Positions 1 to 6,996 of a DNA stretch of 32,718 nt are shown piece by piece. The position numbers and the translations under genes were made by a program. Under the pieces are notes generated by a model, which ran no database searches, was not told the origin of the DNA, and saw only the letters and a list, made by a program, of their open reading frames with translations. Positions within the stretch are counted from its first letter, which is position 1, and every line of letters begins with the position of its first letter. The stretch is taken from positions 1-32,718 of the forward strand of contig JAJDTT010000293.1 in the NCBI GenBank assembly GCA_022827025.1, read 5' to 3'. Source of the stretch: Acidobacteriota bacterium. GTDB lineage: Bacteria; Acidobacteriota; UBA6911; RPQK01; JAJDTT01.

Positions 1-168
1 GATGAATTCGAAGCTCCGCGGCTGGACGTCCTGGTTCTTTTCTTCGAAGGGAGGTCGGTCCTTTCGCTCGGTGTTTCTCGAATGCGAGGTCGTAAGACGG
101 CGGCGAGGACGCCGCCGCTCCGGCGCCCGGAAGGACGCCGATCCCGGTCGGCGCCGGGGACGACGCCG
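1..168 (-). repeat. Intergenic repeat module, copy A (inverted relative to 9611-9805)
   Basis: Read on the minus strand, this stretch matches 9611-9805 of the plus strand with few mismatches. Both copies share the hairpin GGCGGCG-AGGA (98-117 here, 8-bp stem), then the conserved words CTTACGACCTCGCATTCGAG and CCTCCCTTCGAAGAAAAGAA. Copy A lacks 58 bp present in copy B. The missing piece lies between two CGAGCG words in copy B, and a single CGAGCG (65-70 here) marks the junction. Copy A in turn holds about 35 bp extra, rich in CGGCG/CGCCG dyads (about 121-158). The module follows the 3' end of the propeller/CRTAC1 gene and may continue left of the window. Confidence 0.8.
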
Positions 169-181
169 CTCCACGCCGGGC

Positions 182-202
182 GGGCGACCACAAGGGTCGC
201 CC
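182..202. repeat. Hairpin with ACAAG loop, 7 bp past a stop codon
   Basis: Perfect 8-bp stem GGGCGACC closing the loop ACAAG. It lies 6 bases from the stop codon of the propeller/CRTAC1 gene (209-211). The hairpin at 21067-21087 has the same loop and a stem changed at two positions on both arms. No U-tract follows, so it is not a classical intrinsic terminator, although it could slow transcription or protect the 3' end. Confidence 0.75.
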
Positions 203-208
203 CGATGT

Positions 209-3200
209 CTATTCTCCCGGTTCCCTGACGACCAGGAGTTGTCCCGCCGCAACATCCTCCTGGACCTGCGTGATGCCGCTGGGCCAGCGGACCTCCAGAC
301 GGTCCACCTGCTTCGATTCGCCCAGGCCGAAGGTCAGCCGGGGATCGCTCTCGGAGAGATAGCTGGAGCCGGATCGCCGATAGCGCCGTTGGGTTGTGGA
401 GCCGGATTTCACGGTGACCAGGGTGCCGATGCCGTCCCGGTTGGAGGCGTTTCCCACGAGCCGGATCTGGATCCAGTGGTTTCGGTTACCTCCCTGGTTG
501 CGAAGCAGGTGCGCCGGGCCCCCGTTCTCCGTCACGACCAGATCCAGGTCCCCGTCGTTGTCATAGTCGATGGCCGCGGCGCCCCGTCCGGCATAGGTTC
601 GATCCAGAGCCGAGCCCGCCTCCCGGCCCATGGGCAGGAAGCGTCCGTCTCTTCCGTTGCGGAACAGGAGCGGGCGTTGCCGGTAGGTCAGCCGGGTCTG
701 AACCGTCTCCACCAGGTCGTCGATATGGCCGTTGACCGCCAACAGGTCCTGCCAGCCGTCCAGGTCATAGTCCAGAAAGAGGAGTCCGAAGCCAAGGGAC
801 AATAGACTGGGCTGCCCGATGCCCGCCGGGACGGCCTGATCGATGAAGTTCAGGCCCTTGCCCCAGCGGTAGAAGCCGATCCCCTCGTAGGAGAAGTTGG
901 TGACGGCCACCACCCCTCCACCGTCGTTGCCGGCGTCGGCCACGTCGACCCCCATGCCGGCCCGGGCCTGGCCCGATTCGGAAAAGCCGAATCCGTTGCG
1001 GGTCCCCACCTCCTCGAAGCGAAACCCGCCCCGGTTCAGATAGATCTTGTCGGGCTGGGTGTCCTCGGCCACCACCAGGTCCATCAGTCCGTTTTCGTCG
1101 AAATCCCAGAGGGCCACTCCCAAGGCCTTTCCCGTCGAGTTGAACAGTCCCGCCTCTTTGGTGACGTCCCGAAATCTTCCATTGCCCAGGTTGCGGTAGA
1201 GGCGCGAGGTGTCTCCGGAGAAGATCTCCGGAGTGCAATAGTGCTTGGCCCCGGGGCCGTAGCCGCACCACTGATCCTGCGAGGGAGTCCAGCGGACGTA
1301 GTTGGTGACGAAGAGGTCGAGGTTCCCGTCGTTGTCCGCATCCAGCCAAGCCGCGCTGGCGCCCCAGGAGGGATCGCCCACGCCAGCCTCAACGGTGATG
1401 TCGGAAAATGTCCCGTCCCCGTTGTTCCGATAGAGCCGGTTGATGCCCAGGTTCGTCACATACAGGTCCGGGAAGCCGTCGTTGTCGTAGTCTCCGGCCG
1501 CCGCCCCCATGCCGTAGGCGTGAGACCCCAGTCCGGCCTCCCGCGTCACGTCGCCGAAAGTGCCGTCCCCCCGGTTGCGGTACAGAACGGATCCGGCCCC
1601 TTCGGGCCTTCCAAGTTCCAGGCGCCAGCCGTTGACGAAGAAGAGGTCCATCCAGCCGTCCTGATCGAAGTCCAGGACCGCCACTCCCGACCCCATGGTC
1701 TCGGGCAGGTATCGTTTTCCCGTCTCACCCTTGAAATGCCGGAATCGGATGCCCGCTTCCTCGGTCACGTCCGTAAACTGGACCGAGGCAGGCTCGGCGC
1801 TTGCCAGGACGGCAAACGGCGCCCGAAACCACTCCCAGGCAAGGGATTTCGCTCTTCTCCAGACTTCTGAGAAAAACATGGGGCCCCCGGAGGGGGGACT
1901 TTCCAGTCCCCCCGTGGGAGTGGGGGTAGGAAAACCCCCACTCCTTAGCCGTCCCAGGAATCCGTCCCCCGTGCCAGTCTCCTTTCCCTCGCTCAGCGCA
2001 GCGGACGGATCGTTCCGGCCCCGGTCCCGGACGAAGACGTCGATGGTCCCGTTGTCGTCGCGAGCCACGAGGTTCGAGGCCTCCGATTCGAAGGCCACAA
2101 ATCGGCCGTCTTTGCTGACAGTGGAATCCCGGCTGAGGCCGTTTGTTTCCAGCCCCCTGACGGTCAAGCTGGTCCGGGTCGTGGATCCCGTCTCCCGGTC
2201 GTTGACGAAGATGTCCAGTGATCCATTGGTATCCCCATCCACCAGGTTGGAGGCGAAGGAGTGAAAGGCGACCCACCGGCCGTCGGCGCTGACAGCCGGG
2301 ACCCCGCTGCTCCCATTGGCCTGCCGGCCCTGGCTGTCGACGCTGACGCGGATGGTCTCCCCCGTCTGCCGGTCGTGGACGAAGACGTCGATATCCTGGT
2401 TGGTATCGCCGTCCACCAGGTTGGAGGCGTAGGAACCGAAGCCCACGAAACGGCCGTCTCCGCTGAGACTGGGGGCTGCGCTGCCTCCGTTGGCCTGGCG
2501 GCCCCGGCTGTCGACGCTCACCCGGGTGGTCTTCCCCGTCTGCCGGTCATGGACGAAGACGTCCGACACCCGATTGGTGTCGCCGTCCACCAGGTTGGAG
2601 GCGAGCGACTCGAAGGCCACGTATCGGCCCCGGCCGTCTACGCTGCAACCGGCGCTGCCTCCGTTGGCCTGGCGGCCCCGGCTGTCGGTGCTCACCCGAG
2701 TGGTTTCCCCGGCCTGCCGGTCGTGGACAAAGACATCGGTGGATTCGTTGCTGTCGCCGTCCACCAGGTTGGAGGCGAGGGACTCGAAAGCGACGAAGCG
2801 GCCGCCGCCACTGAGGCAGGGAACCCCGCTGGCGCTGTTGCCCTCGGCTCCGCCGTCGGCAAGGCTGACCCGGGTGGTCCTCCGCGTCTGCCGGTCGTGG
2901 ACGAAGACGTCCAGCGCTCCGTTGGTGTCGCCGTCCACCAGGTTGGAGGCGAGGGACTCGAAAGCGACGAAGCGGCCGCCGTCGCTGATCCTCGGAAACT
3001 GGCTCAGACTGTTGCCCTGGTTGCCTGCGTCGTCGACGCTGACCCGGACGGTCTCGCCCGTCCGGCGGTCGTGCACGAAGACGTCCGACACCCAGTTGGT
3101 GTCGCCGTCCACCAGGTTGGAAGCGGTCGACGTGTAGCCGACGAAGTGTCCGTTGGCGCTGATCTGGGCGTGTTGACTGGGACCGTTTCCCCGGTTGGGC

Positions 3201-3328
3201 CCGTGGACGCTGACCCTGGTGGTCGTCTGGGCGGCAAGTTCGGGGGCCGGCAGGATCAGGGGGAAGAGCAGCGGGAGAGTGGCGAGAACGCCTGCGGTGC
3301 TCCGTCCGCACCCAACCGGTTCGCTCAT
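209..3328 (-). CDS. Secreted seven-bladed propeller fused to CRTAC1-type FG-GAP/ASPIC-UnbV protein
   Basis: 1039 aa from the ATG at 3326-3328. This start gives a good signal peptide (hydrophobic LATLPLLFPLILP, Ala-rich cleavage region) and a 25-bp gap to the upstream phosphatase-like gene; a longer frame to 3499 would overlap that gene. Residues about 35-455 hold seven repeats of 58 aa (DNA period exactly 174 bp) with the signature ASNLVDGDTN...DVFVHDR, resembling TolB/PD40 propeller blades. The last blade lacks its final strand, which the N-terminal TTTRVSV strand can supply. From about residue 500 come seven FG-GAP calcium-loop repeats (for example DFDQDGWMDL, DYDNDGFPDL) and a C-terminal ASPIC/UnbV domain, the CRTAC1 arrangement. 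The linker at residues about 462-479 is encoded by two repeat hairpins (1892-1944). An ATG at 1877-1879 would give a stand-alone protein of about 556 aa, close to usual CRTAC1 length, so the frame may be a fusion of two genes. Probably extracellular; ligand unknown. Confidence 0.85.
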   Translation of the reverse strand: MSEPVGCGRSTAGVLATLPLLFPLILPAPELAAQTTTRVSVHGPNRGNGPSQHAQISANGHFVGYTSTASNLVDGDTNWVSDVFVHDRRTGETVRVSVDDAGNQGNSLSQFPRISDGGRFVAFESLASNLVDGDTNGALDVFVHDRQTRRTTRVSLADGGAEGNSASGVPCLSGGGRFVAFESLASNLVDGDSNESTDVFVHDRQAGETTRVSTDSRGRQANGGSAGCSVDGRGRYVAFESLASNLVDGDTNRVSDVFVHDRQTGKTTRVSVDSRGRQANGGSAAPSLSGDGRFVGFGSYASNLVDGDTNQDIDVFVHDRQTGETIRVSVDSQGRQANGSSGVPAVSADGRWVAFHSFASNLVDGDTNGSLDIFVNDRETGSTTRTSLTVRGLETNGLSRDSTVSKDGRFVAFESEASNLVARDDNGTIDVFVRDRGRNDPSAALSEGKETGTGDGFLGRLRSGGFPTPTPTGGLESPPSGGPMFFSEVWRRAKSLAWEWFRAPFAVLASAEPASVQFTDVTEEAGIRFRHFKGETGKRYLPETMGSGVAVLDFDQDGWMDLFFVNGWRLELGRPEGAGSVLYRNRGDGTFGDVTREAGLGSHAYGMGAAAGDYDNDGFPDLYVTNLGINRLYRNNGDGTFSDITVEAGVGDPSWGASAAWLDADNDGNLDLFVTNYVRWTPSQDQWCGYGPGAKHYCTPEIFSGDTSRLYRNLGNGRFRDVTKEAGLFNSTGKALGVALWDFDENGLMDLVVAEDTQPDKIYLNRGGFRFEEVGTRNGFGFSESGQARAGMGVDVADAGNDGGGVVAVTNFSYEGIGFYRWGKGLNFIDQAVPAGIGQPSLLSLGFGLLFLDYDLDGWQDLLAVNGHIDDLVETVQTRLTYRQRPLLFRNGRDGRFLPMGREAGSALDRTYAGRGAAAIDYDNDGDLDLVVTENGGPAHLLRNQGGNRNHWIQIRLVGNASNRDGIGTLVTVKSGSTTQRRYRRSGSSYLSESDPRLTFGLGESKQVDRLEVRWPSGITQVQEDVAAGQLLVVREPGE
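1892..1944. repeat. Double hairpin element inside a reading frame
   Basis: Two adjacent perfect hairpins. The first (1892-1913) has a 9-bp stem GGGGGGACT and loop TTCC. The second (1917-1944) has an 11-bp stem GGAGTGGGGGT and loop AGGAAA. The same pair, in the same order and orientation, occurs at 18725-18777 in an intergenic region. Here it encodes the Gly/Pro/Ser/Thr-rich linker between propeller and CRTAC1 domains on the minus strand. Confidence 0.9.
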
Positions 3329-3353
3329 GTCCGGATCCGCCACGATACCGCCA

Positions 3354-3830
3354 TCATCCGCTCCGGCGGAGGTTCCGGCCCGATTGAGACCTGACCTGGT
3401 CGATGAACCGCTGCCACGCCGGATAATCGGCGGGGTTCCAGATCGAAGCGATATGGGCACGGGCGTCTTCCCACGACCAGTCCAGGTCTTGCATCGCATA
3501 GAGAGCGTAGAAGGCGCTGACCCGATAGTTGGCCGCGCAGTGAATCAGGATCTTCTTTTCCCCGGCGTTCTTCATGACGAGTCTGAAGCGGCGGAAGTCC
3601 GTTGGCGTCGGGTTCGCGAAGTCGACGGGCAGGTAGTGGTATTCCAACCCCTGACCCTCGACAATCGCCCGTTCATCGGTGGCCGCCGCCTCCGATGAGT
3701 CCGGCAACATGTTGACCACCGCATCGAAGCCCTCCGCCCCGAGACGCCGCAGGCGGTCTTCGGACACCGATCCGGAGGTCGCGACGCGCCTGCTGATTTC
3801 CCGGTAGTTGACGGCGCCTTCGGTTGCCAT
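3354..3830 (-). CDS. Protein tyrosine phosphatase-like protein (DSP/DUF442-like)
   Basis: 158 aa, no signal peptide, so probably cytoplasmic. Residues about 95-105 carry IHCAANYRVSAF, matching the P-loop of the DUF442/beta-lactamase-hydrolase-like branch of cysteine phosphatases, where Cys and Arg are separated by four residues rather than the five of classical PTPs. The N-terminal part (DRLRRLGAEGFDAVVNMLPD) fits the usual first strand and helix of the DSP fold. The ATG at 3828-3830 is preceded by GAGGTGAAACC, a good ribosome site. It is the first gene of a minus-strand pair, 25 bp upstream of the propeller/CRTAC1 gene, and diverges from the GH38 gene 82 bp away. Substrate unknown; distant relatives include sulfide-metabolism fusions, but nothing here supports that role. 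Confidence 0.85.
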   Translation of the reverse strand: MATEGAVNYREISRRVATSGSVSEDRLRRLGAEGFDAVVNMLPDSSEAAATDERAIVEGQGLEYHYLPVDFANPTPTDFRRFRLVMKNAGEKKILIHCAANYRVSAFYALYAMQDLDWSWEDARAHIASIWNPADYPAWQRFIDQVRSQSGRNLRRSG

Positions 3831-3912
3831 GGTTTCACCTCAATTCGGATGTTGTTAGTCTCGAAACACAGACTTCCTCGGCTGAGCCTGCACAAGAGAA
3901 ACGGAGCGCGAG

Positions 3913-6900
3913 ATGGACGAGTGGAAGATTCTGAATGTCGATCCCTTGCCGGTGGTGGGCCGTCCGGCGGCGGACCTGTCCCACCCCCATCGCTGGATCG
4001 AGGTGGAGTTGGCGGATCCGGGGATTTCGTTGCCGGCCGGCCTGACGGTCGAGACGACGGCGGGAGGGGTGACCCTCAGCTCTCCCGGTGAGTGTGTTCG
4101 GGACGAAAAAAAGCTGTCTCTCCTGGCGGTGGCCAGGGACGTCTCCGATCCTGTCTGTGCGTCGGTCCGTCTGCTTGCCGGGGAACGGGTCCTGGCGGGA
4201 GCCGAATTCGAGACCGGTCCGGTCCCCCTCTTCGAATATCACCTGATGCCTTCGTCCCATCTCTGTTTCGGATATTTTACCGGTCTCCCCGAGCACTGGG
4301 AGGCATTCCGATCATTGCGCGACGCCGTCCGCTTGATCTCCGAGGATGACCATTACACCTACAACGTGGAGTTCCTCTACGGACTCAAGAATCTGCTGCA
4401 CAAGCGTCCGAAGTTGCAGGATCGTGTCAGACGCTTCATCCGGGAGGGCAGGCTGGACATCAGCCCCACGTTCACTCCCAGCTATGCGGACTTCTATGAA
4501 GGGGAATCCTATATCCGCCAGTTCGCCGAAAGCCAATGGTGGCTCCGGCGCCGTCTGGGCGTCGAGGGCCGCGTCGTCTACTCCTGTGACAGTCCCGGTT
4601 TCGACCCGCAGATGCCCCAAGTCCTCGAGAAGTGCAAGGTTTCCTTCTTCTGGCGCGGACGCTACGGGGGCATCTATCCCCGGCCGTCGGGCAGTCCGTT
4701 GCTCGACGTCGAGGGCGCGGACGGGACCGTTCATCCCAGTTTTGTTCCGCAGGAGGGGGTCCTGGCCGGTTACACCTCGCCCACCGTCTCCGCTCTCTGG
4801 CGGACCGACGAACTCATAGAGGGAAGTTTCGCCTCCCGGAGCAAGGTGGTGCGCCAGGCGGCGCCCTCCATTCGCGCCGTCCTTGCGGCCTGGGGCGCCC
4901 CCTACGTCGGTCACGCCGCCGCTCGGGACCAGGCCGAATCCAGGCGGGCCCTGATCAACCGGGTGGCGGCCTGGAACCGCAGTTTCGTCACTCCCCGGGC
5001 CCGGTTCAATACCCTGAGCCGTTTCTCGGACCAGGTCGCCGCCGACTCCCGGGTCCGCAGGGACCGCCACCAGGGCTATCTGCCCCACTTCGCGCTGAAC
5101 GCCCACGGGATGTACCCCATCATGGAGCAGTCCCATCGAGCCGGCTACGCCCTGGCGGCGGCGGAGAAGGCCGCGGCCCTCGACTATTGCGTCACCGGCG
5201 CCCTCTATCCGCGGGACCTGCTGTCCGCCCTCTGGTCCGACCTGCTCTTCACCCAGCAGCACGAGCAGATCGGCTGGGCCGGCGACGAGACCATCCAGCA
5301 CACCCGGGACATCTTGAGGAGGGTCCAAAGAGCGGCTGACGACGTGACGGGTTCGGCTGTGAACCGGATCGCCTCCAAGATCGCCTTCCGGCGGGAGGAT
5401 CCGGCCGTGGTGGTCTTCAACCTGCTGAATTGGGAGCGCCGGGACCTGGTTGAGCTTCCGCTTCCCGGCCCGGTCGAAAAGGGACGGCTGGCACTCTCCG
5501 ATTCCGCCGGTTCCGCGGTGCCGCACGAGCTGGGGCCGGACGGCACGCTGCGTTTCAGCGCCCGGGTTCCCGCCATGGGATACGAGACCTTCTATCTGAA
5601 TGGCAACGGAAAACGGGAGGAGATCGACAGCCCCCTGAAAACGGGTCGGCACTCCATCGAAAACGAGTTCTACCGGGTCCGGCTCGACCCGATGACCGGA
5701 TTCTGCGAGAGCCTTTACGACAAGGCGCTGGGAGTCGAGCTGGTGGACGGATCGGCTGCATTCGGAGCGGGAGAACTGCTCATCGAAGAGGACAGCGGGC
5801 GCAGTTGTATCGACTTCGATCCCACCGGACGGGAGTATCGCAGCCGCGATCATGGGCCACCTGAAATCCGGGTCGACGGAGGAGCCGTTTCGGCGAGCAT
5901 CGAGGTGCGCCGTTCCCTCCTGACTCCGAAAGGCGGTCCGGCCTTCTTCGGAGGCTACTGGAGCCAACGCTGCGTCCTCTACGCGGGTCTCCGGCGCGTG
6001 GACTTCTTCTTCCGCTGGCACTGGAACAACCGTCCCATGCACGGATTGCGCTGGTTCTTTCCGCTGGACCTGGAAGATCCCGAGATCGATTTCGACACTC
6101 TGTTCGCAACCCAGGAGCACGAGCGGCGCCTGACCGATCGGCTGGGTGCGGACGAAGTATGGCTGGCGGGCGGGAAGGCCAAGGCCGACCGGGACGCCCG
6201 CATGACCGGCCGTTTCGTGTCGATCCGGGACCCACGCCGCGACTTCTGCGTCACCGTCACCCCTCCCAAGAGCATGGTGCGGTTCGACCGGGGCGTCCTC
6301 TGCGCCCAACTCTCCAGCAACTGCAGCATCTACGCGCCCACTTTCAACTTCTTCGCCGGAGAACAGGAGGCCCAACTCTCGCTGACCTCCCACGCCGGAG
6401 ACTGGAAGAGCGGCCGGGACTGGCGGTTCGGGTGGGAGCACCTGGGGGGATGGAACCGTCTCCTGCCTATCGTTCCGGACCGCCGGTACGACATTCTGGC
6501 TGAGAAGGGGAGCCTCATTGCGGTGGGCCCGGACAACGTGGTGCTCTCGGCGTTGAAGCTGTCCCAGGACGGAGAGGATCTGGTGGCCCGGGTCTACGAG
6601 GCCGAGGGCCGTCCGGTGAGCATGACCTGCGAGCTCCTGGCTCCCTTCGTGACCTTCCGTCCCTACGAGCTGGCCCTGCACCGCCGCGGCGGGGCGCCTC
6701 TCATCCCCCGTAAATTCGGCCCGTTGCCGGTGGTCGACGCCTGGGAGACCAATCTTCTGGAGGACAACGTGACGCAGCTCGACCCGGAGGCGCCGGCCCG
6801 GGGAGTGCCTCTCTCCGCCGCCGAGATCAAGACTCTCAGGCTGGTCCTCCCCGAGGTGCGGCGGGGAGACGTGAGCGCGGAGCTGGGAGAGCGAACGGTC

Positions 6901-6996
6901 TACCGCCTCGAAAAAGCGCCTCCCGAACCGGAGGGCAGCGGCGGCGAGCCGGAGGAACCGATTACCGGAACCTCGCAATACTTGGGGGTGGGGTAG
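3913..6996 (+). CDS. Glycoside hydrolase family 38 (alpha-mannosidase-like)
   Basis: 1027 aa, no signal peptide. Layout fits GH38: an N-terminal beta domain (1-105), catalytic domain (about 106-470) and C-terminal beta-sandwich domains. The nucleophile region is SCDSPGFDPQMPQVL (Asp226), matching the family's DxFG...LPQ pattern; the region GRLDISPTFTPSYADFYEGE also aligns. His116 in MPSSHLCFGYF corresponds to the first zinc ligand, but the next ligand, Asp two residues later, is Cys118 (codon TGT at 4264-4266). His450 in TQQHEQIG is a candidate for the last metal ligand. ATG at 3913 preceded by GGAGCGCGAG. Its stop codon (6994-6996) abuts the GTG start of the symporter fusion, so the two are probably cotranscribed. 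Role inferred: intracellular hydrolysis of mannosides or related glycosides, with altered metal chemistry. Confidence 0.85.
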   Translation: MDEWKILNVDPLPVVGRPAADLSHPHRWIEVELADPGISLPAGLTVETTAGGVTLSSPGECVRDEKKLSLLAVARDVSDPVCASVRLLAGERVLAGAEFETGPVPLFEYHLMPSSHLCFGYFTGLPEHWEAFRSLRDAVRLISEDDHYTYNVEFLYGLKNLLHKRPKLQDRVRRFIREGRLDISPTFTPSYADFYEGESYIRQFAESQWWLRRRLGVEGRVVYSCDSPGFDPQMPQVLEKCKVSFFWRGRYGGIYPRPSGSPLLDVEGADGTVHPSFVPQEGVLAGYTSPTVSALWRTDELIEGSFASRSKVVRQAAPSIRAVLAAWGAPYVGHAAARDQAESRRALINRVAAWNRSFVTPRARFNTLSRFSDQVAADSRVRRDRHQGYLPHFALNAHGMYPIMEQSHRAGYALAAAEKAAALDYCVTGALYPRDLLSALWSDLLFTQQHEQIGWAGDETIQHTRDILRRVQRAADDVTGSAVNRIASKIAFRREDPAVVVFNLLNWERRDLVELPLPGPVEKGRLALSDSAGSAVPHELGPDGTLRFSARVPAMGYETFYLNGNGKREEIDSPLKTGRHSIENEFYRVRLDPMTGFCESLYDKALGVELVDGSAAFGAGELLIEEDSGRSCIDFDPTGREYRSRDHGPPEIRVDGGAVSASIEVRRSLLTPKGGPAFFGGYWSQRCVLYAGLRRVDFFFRWHWNNRPMHGLRWFFPLDLEDPEIDFDTLFATQEHERRLTDRLGADEVWLAGGKAKADRDARMTGRFVSIRDPRRDFCVTVTPPKSMVRFDRGVLCAQLSSNCSIYAPTFNFFAGEQEAQLSLTSHAGDWKSGRDWRFGWEHLGGWNRLLPIVPDRRYDILAEKGSLIAVGPDNVVLSALKLSQDGEDLVARVYEAEGRPVSMTCELLAPFVTFRPYELALHRRGGAPLIPRKFGPLPVVDAWETNLLEDNVTQLDPEAPARGVPLSAAEIKTLRLVLPEVRRGDVSAELGERTVYRLEKAPPEPEGSGGEPEEPITGTSQYLGVG

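Noticed and set aside
2050-3250. Satellite or minisatellite DNA
   Set aside because: The 174-bp period is a whole number of codons (58) and each unit encodes a conserved propeller blade, so it is explained by protein repeats.
2261-3394. Repetitive plus-strand frame opposite the propeller gene
   Set aside because: Its internal repeats are only the complement of the 174-bp blade repeats, and it lacks a signal peptide or ribosome site.
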